Source of the DNA: Gemmatimonadota bacterium
Lineage (GTDB): Bacteria > Gemmatimonadota > Gemmatimonadetes > Gemmatimonadales > GWC2-71-9
Reading direction: 5' to 3'
Length of the DNA: 64,000 nucleotides
Assembly (NCBI GenBank): GCA_003223395.1
Contig: QHUZ01000041.1
Coordinates: 1-64,000, forward strand
In this document: piece after piece, positions 45,252 through 53,760 of the stretch
Layout of the letters: each line of letters starts with the position of its first letter
Numbering within the stretch: position 1 is the stretch's first letter
The notes under the pieces: model-generated
Seen by the model: only the letters and a program-made list of their open reading frames with translations
Database searches by the model: none
Told to the model about the DNA's origin: nothing
Program-made: the position numbers and the translations under genes

Positions 45252-46187
45252 ATGCGTAGGGTCTTTCGTGATGAGCGCGGTATGGCGCTCGCAGTCGCGA
45301 TCTTTGCCATGGTGAGGTACTTCGGAACCAGCTACAAGGTCGGGCCGAGCCTCTTCCTCATCGACGTGACCGGTCGTGACCAGGCTAGCGCCGCTGGGGC
45401 GATCGCTGGCGGCGGCGGCGCGCGGCAACGCATCGGGATGATTGCGCGTATCGCGCCGGTCGACTTCGGCATCCAAGCGTCGCTCACAACGCAGGGTCTT
45501 GTGAACATGAGCGGTAATGCCAACATCGTCGGTGTGGACCAGATCCCCACCGGTTGGACAAGCTGCGATCCTCCAGGGCCCGCGAAGGCGGGTGTCCGCG
45601 ATAATGGCGGTAACGTCACTGAAAGCGGTAATGCGACGGTGGTGGGGACGCCGCCGGTCGTGAACGACCCGACCGTCAACAATAACACGTTCACCAGCTT
45701 CGGCGGGGCGACGTACGCCGCGCTCGCTGCGCGGGCGACTATCACGCTGCCAAGCGGGAACTACTCGACGCAGCCCGCCCTCGTGGGCGGTTCCTGCGAT
45801 CGCTCCATCCTGACGAACTGGGGTGATGGCCAGAATCCGGCCGCCGCGTGCAGTGACTACTTCCCGATCATCCATATCGCGGGAAGCGCGACGCTCAACG
45901 GCGTTCAGGGCCAAGGTATCCTGTTGGTGGACGGTGACTTAAGCGTCCAGGGCTCGTACCAATTCTTTGGCATCGTCGTCATTCAGGGTGACCTGAAGAC
46001 GGCCGGGGGTGGTTCAACCGACGCCCACTTCTGGGGTGGTGTTATGGCCAAGAACGCAGATCTATCCGAGCAGAACCTGAGCGGTAAGGCAACGTTGAAC
46101 TACTCTAGCTGCAGTATTAACGCGGTGTTACAGGCCACGAGCGCGATTTCGATGATGCGTTCCAGGGGCTGGGTACAGCTGTACTAA
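45252..46187 (+). CDS. PilX-like pilus assembly protein, probably internally deleted
   Basis: 311 aa. ATG 45252 is chosen for the AGGGGGAA ribosome binding site and the family start MRRVFRDERGMALAVAIFAM. In PilX-type proteins this hydrophobic stretch runs for about 20 or more residues and is followed by a long helical region. Here it breaks off after FAM and jumps to VRYFGTSYKVGPSLFLIDVT, leaving only about 12 hydrophobic residues. The rest is intact-looking: TGRDQASAAGAIAGGGGARQ, repeated NMSGNANIVG / TESGNATVVG / HIAGSATLNG strands, and ILLVDGDLSVQG / VVIQGDLKTAG. I infer an in-frame deletion near 45310; anchoring may be lost. It ends the minor-pilin operon. Confidence 0.7.
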   Translation: MRRVFRDERGMALAVAIFAMVRYFGTSYKVGPSLFLIDVTGRDQASAAGAIAGGGGARQRIGMIARIAPVDFGIQASLTTQGLVNMSGNANIVGVDQIPTGWTSCDPPGPAKAGVRDNGGNVTESGNATVVGTPPVVNDPTVNNNTFTSFGGATYAALAARATITLPSGNYSTQPALVGGSCDRSILTNWGDGQNPAAACSDYFPIIHIAGSATLNGVQGQGILLVDGDLSVQGSYQFFGIVVIQGDLKTAGGGSTDAHFWGGVMAKNADLSEQNLSGKATLNYSSCSINAVLQATSAISMMRSRGWVQLY

Positions 46188-46246
46188 GTGGGCTAAGTCG
46201 CAGTAGTCAAAACAGTTGTTGCTTCGGCCTAAAGTCGATTCGAGGC

Positions 46247-46275
46247 TTGACAGGATAAGGGGCGGGGCCTATTGT
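46247..46275 (+). promoter_or_regulatory. Sigma-70 promoter of pilMNOPQ
   Basis: TTGACA (46247-46252), exactly 17 bases, TATTGT (46270-46275), 44 bases before the pilM ATG. It is the best sigma-70 match noticed in the window. The 131-base gap holds nothing else. Confidence 0.75.
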
Positions 46276-46318
46276 AGTTTGCCCTCGCCCCTTCTTGTCT
46301 CTACGCCAAAAGGTGCAC

Positions 46319-47371
46319 ATGGCCCTTTTTGGGTTATTTGGCGGCAAAAAAACCTCGGTCGGCCTGGATATCGGCTCGGGCATCATCAAACTCGTGGTCA
46401 TCGACCACGGGGGCAGCGAAGCCGAACTGACTAAAGTCGCGACAACGGAAGTCGCGGCCGACGCCATCGTCGAGGGCGAAGTCATGGACCCGGGCCTGGT
46501 TTCGGAGGCTATTCGGGGTCTGTTCGAGGCCGCGGGCGTCAAGCGGAAGTCGGTCGTCACCGCCGTCGGCGGCCGCGACGTGATCGTCAAGAAGATCCAG
46601 ATGGACCGGATGAAAGAGGCGGACGCCCGCGAGGTGATCCGCTGGGAAGCCGAGCAGCACGTGCCGTTCGACATGGCCAACGTGGAGCTCGACTTCCAGA
46701 TCCTCGATCCGGACGCCGAGGGCCTCCAGATGAACGTGCTGTTGGTGGCGGCCAAACGCGAGCTGGTCGAAAGTCGCGTCGGGTTGCTCAGCGAAGCGGG
46801 ACTCGATCCCTCCGTCATCGACGTCGACGCCTTCGCGATCCACAACGCCTTCGAGCTGAACCACCCCGACGCGATGCAGGGCGTCGTGGGACTCGTCAAC
46901 ATCGGTCACGAAGTGACCAACGTGAACATCCTCGAGGACGGCATCCCTGTGCTGACGCGCGACCTCTCGGTCGGCACGCGGCGCTTCCGCGAAGATCTTC
47001 AACGCGAAAAGGGTCTCGCGAGCGAAGAGGCCGAGAAGGTCATTCAGGGGACGTCGCAGCACGGCGACCTGGCGGGCTACGTCAGCGCGCGCGGCGAAGA
47101 AATCGCGACCGGTGTCGAGCGCGCCGCGGCGTTCCTCGCCACGGCCTCGCGCTCGGCCGGCGGTTTGTCTCGCGTCTACACGACCGGCGGCGGCGCGCGC
47201 ATCCCGGGCCTGAACGACGTGCTGGGCGCCCGGCTCAGGGTCCCGATCGAGCTGGCGAATCCCGTGCAACGCTTGCGCGTGAAGGATGACGTGTTCGAAA
47301 CGGTGCCGGTTGACGAGGTCGCCCCGCTCCTCATGCTGGCCGTCGGTCTGGCGCTGAGGCGCGCCTCATGA
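46319..47371 (+). CDS. pilM: Type IV pilus assembly protein PilM
   Basis: 350 aa actin-like ATPase. ATG 46319 (AAAGGTG upstream) begins MALFGLFGGKKTSVGLDIGS, where GLDIGSGIIKLVVID is phosphate-1. VVTAVGGRDVIVKKI and later VYTTGGGARIPGLNDVLGA (adenosine motif) are also seen. It binds the N-terminal INLLP tail of PilN and couples the cytoplasmic ring to the alignment complex. It is first gene of pilMNOPQ. Confidence 0.95.
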   Translation: MALFGLFGGKKTSVGLDIGSGIIKLVVIDHGGSEAELTKVATTEVAADAIVEGEVMDPGLVSEAIRGLFEAAGVKRKSVVTAVGGRDVIVKKIQMDRMKEADAREVIRWEAEQHVPFDMANVELDFQILDPDAEGLQMNVLLVAAKRELVESRVGLLSEAGLDPSVIDVDAFAIHNAFELNHPDAMQGVVGLVNIGHEVTNVNILEDGIPVLTRDLSVGTRRFREDLQREKGLASEEAEKVIQGTSQHGDLAGYVSARGEEIATGVERAAAFLATASRSAGGLSRVYTTGGGARIPGLNDVLGARLRVPIELANPVQRLRVKDDVFETVPVDEVAPLLMLAVGLALRRAS

Positions 47372-48081
47372 TTGAGATAAACCTACTCCCAGGAAAGAAG
47401 AAGGCCGCAAAAGGCGCCGGCATGAAGCTGTCCATGCCGGACTTCAGGGGCCTCATCGCGCAGGTCAAGGATCCCTGGTTGATTGGCGCGATTGCGGCGT
47501 GGGTGGTGGTCGGTGGCGGCGGCGCGTTGCTGTTCATCACCGATCGTGCGCGCCTCGCGTCGGCGGAGACGCGGCTCGAGAACGTGCGCACGGAGAAGCG
47601 GCGCTACGACATCGTGATCGCCCAGAAGCGGCAGGCGGAGAAGGTGCGCGATTCACTGCTGTTTCAGATCAACATGATTCGGCAGATCGACGCCGATCGC
47701 TACATCTGGCCGCACGTCCTCGATCAGGCCACGAAGGCGCTGCCGCCCTACACCTGGATCACGCAGATGCGGACCGCGTCGGCCCTGGTCGCGCCGGGAG
47801 CCGGGCAAGTGAACAACGGACCGGTCACCGTCGAACGGGACTCGAGCGGCGCGCCGCTGGTGGCCGTCGCGATTGAAGGTCGCACGGTCGATATCCAGGC
47901 CTATACGACGTTCCTGCGACAGCTGGCCGCGTCACCGTGGTTCACCGACGTGACGCCCGCCAGCTCGCAGACGGTGATCGAAGCGGACCGCCCCGTCACG
48001 TCGTTCACCGTGACGGTGCATTATCGCATTGCGGATTCGGTCTACATCCGCACCGTCCCGCTCGTGCAAGCGGTGAGGTAG
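47368..48081 (+). CDS. pilN: Type IV pilus assembly protein PilN
   Basis: 237 aa, ATGA overlap with pilM. It starts MIEINLLPGKKK, the PilM-binding motif of PilN, then one transmembrane helix (LIGAIAAWVVVGGGGALLFI), a coiled coil (ARLASAETRLENVRTEKRRY) and a periplasmic ferredoxin-like domain. It forms an inner-membrane complex with PilO and PilM. Confidence 0.93.
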   Translation: MIEINLLPGKKKAAKGAGMKLSMPDFRGLIAQVKDPWLIGAIAAWVVVGGGGALLFITDRARLASAETRLENVRTEKRRYDIVIAQKRQAEKVRDSLLFQINMIRQIDADRYIWPHVLDQATKALPPYTWITQMRTASALVAPGAGQVNNGPVTVERDSSGAPLVAVAIEGRTVDIQAYTTFLRQLAASPWFTDVTPASSQTVIEADRPVTSFTVTVHYRIADSVYIRTVPLVQAVR

Positions 48082-48087
48082 GGGACA

Positions 48088-48717
48088 ATGGCATTCGGTT
48101 TCCCGACCGACCAACGCGGCCAGATCATGCTGCTGCTCGTCGTCGCGGCCCTGGCGGGGGGGTACTTCTTCTGGACGAAGAAGCACACGCCCGACATCGC
48201 CCAGATCGGCGCCGATAATCAGGAGTCCGACAGCCTCGAGCGGATCGTCGCGGCCGCCAAGGCCGACTTGGCGAGCGGGAGCATCGAGGATCTGCGCCGG
48301 CGCGTGGAAGAGTATCAGGGCTCGCTCGAGCTGATGCGCCGGCTGGTGCCGGATCGCAACGAAGTGCCGACGCTGATCGACGACATCTCGACGAAGGCCA
48401 AGGTGCGCGGGATCACCATCGGCAAGATTCAGCCGCTCACTCCCGAGCCCGGGTCGCCGTTCGACACCTACCGCTATCGGCTCGAGATCTACGGCCATTA
48501 CGATCAGGTCGGCGAGTATCTCGCCGACATCGCGTCGCTGCCGCGCATTATCGTGCCGCAGGACGTCGCGTTGTCAGCGGCGTCGCCGGCCGCGCAGAAG
48601 CTGCTCGGGGACACCGCGGGGGCCTTACTGCTGGCCGAGTTCTCGATTCGGACCTTCGTAAAATCGGCCGCGCCGCCGCCACCCAGAGCTGCGGGAGCGC
48701 CTCGTGCGCGCACCTAG
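48088..48717 (+). CDS. pilO: Type IV pilus assembly protein PilO
   Basis: 209 aa, six bases after pilN. Short cytoplasmic N-terminus, one transmembrane helix (IMLLLVVAALAGGYFFW), coiled coil (EDLRRRVEEYQGSLELMRRL), then the PilO core with VPDRNEVPTLIDDISTKAKV, YRYRLEIYGHYDQVGEYLAD and PRIIVPQDVAL. It forms heterodimers with PilN. The Ala/Pro-rich tail overlaps pilP by 14 bases. Confidence 0.92.
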   Translation: MAFGFPTDQRGQIMLLLVVAALAGGYFFWTKKHTPDIAQIGADNQESDSLERIVAAAKADLASGSIEDLRRRVEEYQGSLELMRRLVPDRNEVPTLIDDISTKAKVRGITIGKIQPLTPEPGSPFDTYRYRLEIYGHYDQVGEYLADIASLPRIIVPQDVALSAASPAAQKLLGDTAGALLLAEFSIRTFVKSAAPPPPRAAGAPRART

Positions 48718-49120
48718 CCTCGCGCTCGTCGCCGCCCTGGCGGCCGGGCCGGTAGTCGCGCAGCAGCCGGCGCGCGACACGACGGCGGTGCAACCGCAGT
48801 CGCTGATTCGCGAGGTGTTCGCGTACGAAGGCGGCGGCCGCGATCCGTTCATGTCGCTGCTCAAATCCGGCGATGTGCGGCCGCTGATCTCCGACTTGAG
48901 GCTGACAACCGTCGTGTACGACGGGCGGTTCGCATCGCGCAGCGTCGCGGTGCTCCGCGACATCACGAATCGCCGCATTTACCGGGTGAAAACGGGCGAC
49001 ATCATCGGGCGCTTGAAGGTGACACAGATCCGGCCCCGCGAGGTCGTATTCACCGTGCAGGAATTCGGGTTCGAGCGGCAGGAAACGCTGTCGCTCGCCA
49101 AGCAGGAGGAGACGCCATGA
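48704..49120 (+). CDS. pilP: PilP-like type IV pilus biogenesis protein
   Basis: 138 aa from GTG 48704. The signal peptide ends GPVVAQ|QPAR, so it looks like a secreted rather than a lipidated form; Proteobacterial PilP is a lipoprotein. It has the PilP N-linker motif YEGGGRDPFMSL, followed by a small beta domain (IYRVKTGDIIGRLKVTQI, VVFTVQEFGFER). It bridges PilN/O to the secretin PilQ. Its stop overlaps pilQ (ATGA). Confidence 0.85.
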   Translation: MRAPSLALVAALAAGPVVAQQPARDTTAVQPQSLIREVFAYEGGGRDPFMSLLKSGDVRPLISDLRLTTVVYDGRFASRSVAVLRDITNRRIYRVKTGDIIGRLKVTQIRPREVVFTVQEFGFERQETLSLAKQEETP

Positions 49121-51036
49121 GGGCCATTCTTCCCATCGCGGCGCTGCTCGTCGCCGTCGCTCCCCGGGCCCTTGCGGGGACGCCGGTTGACGGGCGCGGT
49201 GCTCGCGACGGCGAAGTCCGCGGGGTCAGCGTGCTGCCGGCTGCCGGCAAGGTCGAGATCGTCATCGACGTGCAGGGGGCCGCGCTCGTCCAGGACTTCA
49301 CGCTCGCGAATCCCGCGCGCCTCGTCATCGACCTCCAGGGTGTACGGCTCGCGGCGCCCGTGGCCTTGTACGACGGCCAGAATCGCGGCGGCGTGCGCAA
49401 CGTGCGCTACGCGCAGTTCAAGCCCGACGTCGTGCGCGTCGTCATCGATCTCGACGCGCTCAAGGACTATCAGGTCGAGCGCGCGGCCGGACAGGTGCGC
49501 GTGCGCATCGGCAGCGAACGCACGTCGTTCGCCGCGTGGTCGAGTCGCACGGTGACCCCCGCGGCGCCGGCGGCACCCGTCGCGGTCGCGAGCCGTGCAC
49601 CGGCTCCGCCGGTGAGCGGCGGTCCGGAGCAGGCCGCGCGGGTTACGACGCCGACGCTGACTCAACCGCTCTCCATCGACGAATACCTCGCGACGCATCG
49701 CGCCGAAGCGGCGCAGTCACAGGCGGCGCGCATCACCGTGCAATGGGACAACGCGAGCATCGAGGACGTCATCGCGGGCTTCGCGGCGTTCAGCGGCCGC
49801 ACGATCATTCTCGGCAAGGACATCAAGGGCACCGTCACTGCCGAGGTGAAGAACCAGCCGTGGGACCTGGCGATGAACGCCGTGCTCGAATCACAGGGCC
49901 TCGCGGTGAAGACGCTGCCCGGCGGAATTCTCAACGTCATGAGTCAAATCGAGCTGGCGCGCGCCGACTCGACCGTGCCGATCACGACGCGGCTGGTGCG
50001 CATCAACTATGCGAAAGCGACCTCGCTCGTGCCGTCCGTGGCGTCGATTCTCAGCAAGCGCGGCAACGCGGTGGCGGACTCGACGAGCAACTCGCTCGTG
50101 ATCACCGAAGTGACCTCGCGGATCGACGAAGTCGTGGAGTTCGTGAAGGGTCTGGACCAGCGCACGCCGCAGGTCTCGATCCAGGCGAAGATTATTTTCG
50201 TCGATCGCCAGGACATCGAAAACCTCGGTGTCAAATACGACCTCGGCTCGACGACCCAGTTCTTCAATAAGCTCATTCAGCGGCCCGATCCGCGGAGCGC
50301 GAAACCGGTCGACACGGACCTCGACGGCGTGCCCGACGCGCTCGTGCCCACGGAGAATTTCCCGTCCAACCAGAACATCGTCTCGCTGGGCGGGAACTCG
50401 CTGTCGGCGCTCGGCAACGCGGGCCAGGAAGTCATCAATCCGGCGCTCGAGCTGATCTTCTCGACCGCGATCGGCAATTTCGACCTCACGACGTTCGTCC
50501 AGGCGCTGAGCAACGTCGACCTCGCCGACATCCAGGCCGAGCCGACGATCACGACGCTCGACAACCGCCAGGCCGAGATCCTCGTCGGCGACCGTGTGCC
50601 GATCCGCATCATCGACGTGAGCGCCATCAATACGGGCGGCGGGACCGGCACCGTGGTACCACGCGCGACGGTGCAGTTCCAGCAGACCGGTATCAACCTG
50701 CGCGTCACGCCACACGTGACGGGAACGCGTCAAATCCTGATGGAAGTGCACGCGGAGCGGTCGAACGTCCGGCCGGCGGCCGTGGACATCGGCTACACGT
50801 TCCAGACCCAGCAGGCGGACAACCAAATCCTGGTCAATGATGGCGAAACGGCCGTAATTGGCGGACTTACGGTGACTGAGGTCACGGTTACGAAGTCCGG
50901 AATCCCGTTTCTTGTAGATCTCCCGATTCTGGGCAAGCTATTCGGATTTACGTCCCAGTCAGAGAGTCGGCGTGATCTCCTGATCCTGATCACGCCCCAC
51001 ATCATCGACGATTTGGTCGCGCCCAGCGGGCAGTAA
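49117..51036 (+). CDS. pilQ: Type IV pilus secretin PilQ
   Basis: 639 aa. The signal peptide ends APRALAG. An AMIN domain (about 35-130) has FTLANPARLVIDLQGV and VRYAQFKPDVVRVVIDLD. An STN/N0 domain (about 200-260) has WDNASIEDVIAGFAAFSGRT and WDLAMNAVLESQGL. N1 has IRINYAKATSLVPSVASI, and the secretin core has ALSNVDLADIQAEPTITTLD, NTGGGTGTV, VTPHVTG, NDGETAVIGGL and the closing ILITPHIIDDL. It forms the outer membrane gate through which the pilus emerges. Only one AMIN domain is seen, fewer than in many PilQs. Confidence 0.95.
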   Translation: MRAILPIAALLVAVAPRALAGTPVDGRGARDGEVRGVSVLPAAGKVEIVIDVQGAALVQDFTLANPARLVIDLQGVRLAAPVALYDGQNRGGVRNVRYAQFKPDVVRVVIDLDALKDYQVERAAGQVRVRIGSERTSFAAWSSRTVTPAAPAAPVAVASRAPAPPVSGGPEQAARVTTPTLTQPLSIDEYLATHRAEAAQSQAARITVQWDNASIEDVIAGFAAFSGRTIILGKDIKGTVTAEVKNQPWDLAMNAVLESQGLAVKTLPGGILNVMSQIELARADSTVPITTRLVRINYAKATSLVPSVASILSKRGNAVADSTSNSLVITEVTSRIDEVVEFVKGLDQRTPQVSIQAKIIFVDRQDIENLGVKYDLGSTTQFFNKLIQRPDPRSAKPVDTDLDGVPDALVPTENFPSNQNIVSLGGNSLSALGNAGQEVINPALELIFSTAIGNFDLTTFVQALSNVDLADIQAEPTITTLDNRQAEILVGDRVPIRIIDVSAINTGGGTGTVVPRATVQFQQTGINLRVTPHVTGTRQILMEVHAERSNVRPAAVDIGYTFQTQQADNQILVNDGETAVIGGLTVTEVTVTKSGIPFLVDLPILGKLFGFTSQSESRRDLLILITPHIIDDLVAPSGQ

Positions 51037-51069
51037 TTCCGCGGGCCGATACAGGCGGAGAGGGTAGCT

Positions 51070-53649
51070 ATGCGGCTGGTCAGACGGAGTAACGCGATCC
51101 TGAGCATCGGAGCGCTCGCACTCGCGGTGTATGCGTGCGAGACGGCGCGAAATATTGGCGGCAACCCCGACACCCAGTCGCCGACCGTGAAGATCACGAG
51201 TACCGCGGGGGATACGCAGGAAATCGCCGGTGGGCTGCGCTTCAACGTACAGGCCAGCGACAACCTGGGCCTCAAAACCATCGACCTGGTGTTCAGCGGT
51301 GGCCTCAACGGTGTGCTCGACACGGTGTTTCATAGCGCCGTCACTGCGTACAACGTCTCCCACACCCTCACGTTCCCCGTGAACTCGGGCAACGGTGGCA
51401 ACATCACGATCATCGCCCGCGCGACGGACGGCCGGGGCAATTTCGCCGCAGACACGATCACCATCTTTCTGTCGAACGTGCAGGCGCTCCAGGTCACGCT
51501 GATATCGCCTACCGCTGGTGCGGTCGCGTCGCAAAACCGGTCCATCCCCGTCGAGGTCCGCGCGATCCAGAATTCGGGCATCGCGAAGGTCGGGTTCCTC
51601 GTGAACCCACCCGGGGCGGTGGCCAACCCCACGACGCCGCCGAACGACTCGCTCATCTTCATCGGCACGCTGCGGGACACGGTTGACTACACCGACACAC
51701 TGACGGTTCTGGCCGCGACGGGGACGTTCGACATCGTCGGATTCGCCGAAGACTCGGCGGGCCGCCGCCTGTACACCAACGTCATCACGGTGACGATCCA
51801 GTCTGCGGCCAACGACGTCACGCCGCCGCAAGTGTCCCACAAGATCGGGCCACGCGTCGAGGTGGACGACACCATCATCGTGCGCGCCACCGACGCGAGC
51901 GCGGTCGCCTGGATCGGCTTCCGGGTCGATACCGGTGCCGCGCCCGGCGTGCTCTTGAAGTTCGACACCGTCTTCGTGGGCGCCGGGAACCTCACCGACG
52001 TCACGCGCCGCGCGAGCCTGAACCTCGGCTCCGTGCTGCCGCCGGGAGTGTTGCCGCACTCGATCGTCGTGCGCGGCTACGCCTGCGACGCGGCAGCGGC
52101 GCGCAACTGCTCGTACAGCAATAACACGACGCTCTTGCCCAGCGCCCCCGTATCCGGCGCCCGTACGAGCAAGGGCGGCTCCCGCCCGAGCATGTCGCCG
52201 GCCGGCTTGATCGACACCGTGATCGTCGTCAACGGTATCACGGTTCCGCTTCAGGGAGCCGGCAGCATTGCCGACGCGATCTACAACGCCAACCGGCGCG
52301 AGCTGTACCTCACCAACCCGGCGTTCAACCGGGTGGACGTGTTCCAGGTGGCCAACACGACCTTCGTGGCTGGCGGTATCACGACGGCGGGTGGACAGCC
52401 GTGGGGCATCGCGCTATGGCCGCGCGACACGCTGGGTGGGTACAAGGACACGATCGTCGTCGCGGACGTCGGTGGGACGCAGCTCGCCGTCATCAACGTC
52501 GGGGCGGGGGGTCCGCGTCAGGTGATATGGCGCCAGGACCTGCCGAACTTCCTGCTCGAGACGTACAAGGTGGTCCGCTCGGCGGGCGGGGAACAAGTCC
52601 TGATCAAGGCATTCGACCTGTCCGACCTGCCCCAGTACGTGGCCACGGTGTGCCGCGTGGGGGCCGCGCCCCCCAACTGCGATGCGGACTCGGTGTTCGC
52701 GCTGTACTCGACGTCGCCGACCGCGAGCAGCACACCACCGTTCAACGGGCACGGCACGCTGCGGATGGAGAAGCTGATCAACACGACCAACCGCAATCTG
52801 ATGTACGGCAAGTTTTTCTGGGAGATCGCCACTGTCCCGCCCGGGCTGGGCGTGGACACGCTGCGAATCGTCCTCGACCGCGGGCGCGGGTTCAACAAGG
52901 TGGTCTTGTCGGCGTGCGCCGGCGTCACGGTCGACATCGCGACCATGGGCCTCGGCAATCGAACCTTCGCGCGCAACTCCGGAAACTTCGTCCATGCCTT
53001 CTTCGGTGAGGGCGGCAACACCGCGGCGGCGTTCGCGCGCGTCATGTCGTACGACTCCCGCTTCCCGTTGAGCCACGGTCCGGCGACGGCACAAGGCTGC
53101 CCCACCGGCGCAGTGGTACGGGACTCGGGGGAAAACGACGTGGACTTGGGCATGTCGCCCGGCATCCACGTGTCGGATTTCATCAGCAACACGGGCGTCT
53201 CGGTCCTCGGTATCGCGACGAACTTCAACGGGCTGACGAACGCCGTGCGCGCCGACTCGATCTACTATCTGGACCAGGATCTGCGGCGCAAGGTGACGTC
53301 GGCCGCGCCGCCAGGGACGTCCCCGTTCACGCCCGGCATGGACATGAATTATTTCCACGACTTCGCGCCGACTGGGCAGTGTCCGCCGGGCAGCACATAC
53401 TGCGGCGGCGGCACCGACAAGAACCAGCGTTTGATATTCTCGGCGAACCCGAACGGCAACATCGACGTGTTCGACACGTATTTCGGCGATTTCCTCGGGT
53501 CGATCCCCGTCCGCGATCCGATCATCGGGCCGCTGCGGGTCGCGCGTGACGTAGGCGGGAACCAGTTGCTGTTTGGGGTCACGGCGACCGGGCTCCTGGT
53601 CCTGCAGTTGCCGCCGATTACGAACCCGTTGCCGGTGCCACCGCGCTGA
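51070..53649 (+). CDS. Large lipoprotein with Ig-like domains, downstream of pilQ
   Basis: 859 aa, not recognised as a named family. The N-terminal signal ends LALAVYACE, a fair lipobox. Residues about 35-340 contain three Ig-like beta domains with DTQSPTVKITSTAGDTQEIA, VTLISPTAGAVASQNRSIPV and DVTPPQVSHKIGPRVEVDDT. Residues about 370-520 contain beta-propeller-like blades (ADAIYNANRRELYLTNPAFN, VDVFQV, WGIALWP), and a Cys-containing region follows. It starts 34 bases after pilQ with GGAGAGGG upstream, so it may share the pilus transcript. I infer an outer-membrane surface protein, possibly pilus-associated; it is not PilY1 by sequence. Confidence 0.6.
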   Translation: MRLVRRSNAILSIGALALAVYACETARNIGGNPDTQSPTVKITSTAGDTQEIAGGLRFNVQASDNLGLKTIDLVFSGGLNGVLDTVFHSAVTAYNVSHTLTFPVNSGNGGNITIIARATDGRGNFAADTITIFLSNVQALQVTLISPTAGAVASQNRSIPVEVRAIQNSGIAKVGFLVNPPGAVANPTTPPNDSLIFIGTLRDTVDYTDTLTVLAATGTFDIVGFAEDSAGRRLYTNVITVTIQSAANDVTPPQVSHKIGPRVEVDDTIIVRATDASAVAWIGFRVDTGAAPGVLLKFDTVFVGAGNLTDVTRRASLNLGSVLPPGVLPHSIVVRGYACDAAAARNCSYSNNTTLLPSAPVSGARTSKGGSRPSMSPAGLIDTVIVVNGITVPLQGAGSIADAIYNANRRELYLTNPAFNRVDVFQVANTTFVAGGITTAGGQPWGIALWPRDTLGGYKDTIVVADVGGTQLAVINVGAGGPRQVIWRQDLPNFLLETYKVVRSAGGEQVLIKAFDLSDLPQYVATVCRVGAAPPNCDADSVFALYSTSPTASSTPPFNGHGTLRMEKLINTTNRNLMYGKFFWEIATVPPGLGVDTLRIVLDRGRGFNKVVLSACAGVTVDIATMGLGNRTFARNSGNFVHAFFGEGGNTAAAFARVMSYDSRFPLSHGPATAQGCPTGAVVRDSGENDVDLGMSPGIHVSDFISNTGVSVLGIATNFNGLTNAVRADSIYYLDQDLRRKVTSAAPPGTSPFTPGMDMNYFHDFAPTGQCPPGSTYCGGGTDKNQRLIFSANPNGNIDVFDTYFGDFLGSIPVRDPIIGPLRVARDVGGNQLLFGVTATGLLVLQLPPITNPLPVPPR

Positions 53650-53676
53650 CGCCTAGGGGCGTCTAGAAGATGCTGG

Positions 53677-53704
53677 GCCGAGCCCGACCGAGGTCGGGCT
53701 CGGC
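53677..53704 (+). terminator. Terminator-like hairpin after the Ig-like lipoprotein
   Basis: 13-bp stem GCCGAGCCCGACC (53677-53689) / GGTCGGGCTCGGC (53692-53704) with a two-base formal loop (GA), followed by TGTTATAT. Confidence 0.75.
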
Positions 53705-53722
53705 TGTTATATAGGAGATTGC

Positions 53723-53744
53723 AGGGGCGTAGCATGCTGCGCCC
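53723..53744. repeat. Short dispersed palindrome, copy 2
   Basis: AGGGGCGTAGCATGCTGCGC plus CC, one base different from copy 3. It lies 16 bases upstream of the aroC start, between the terminator and GAGGGGGAGC. Confidence 0.85.
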
Positions 53745-53760
53745 GTAACAGAGGGGGAGC

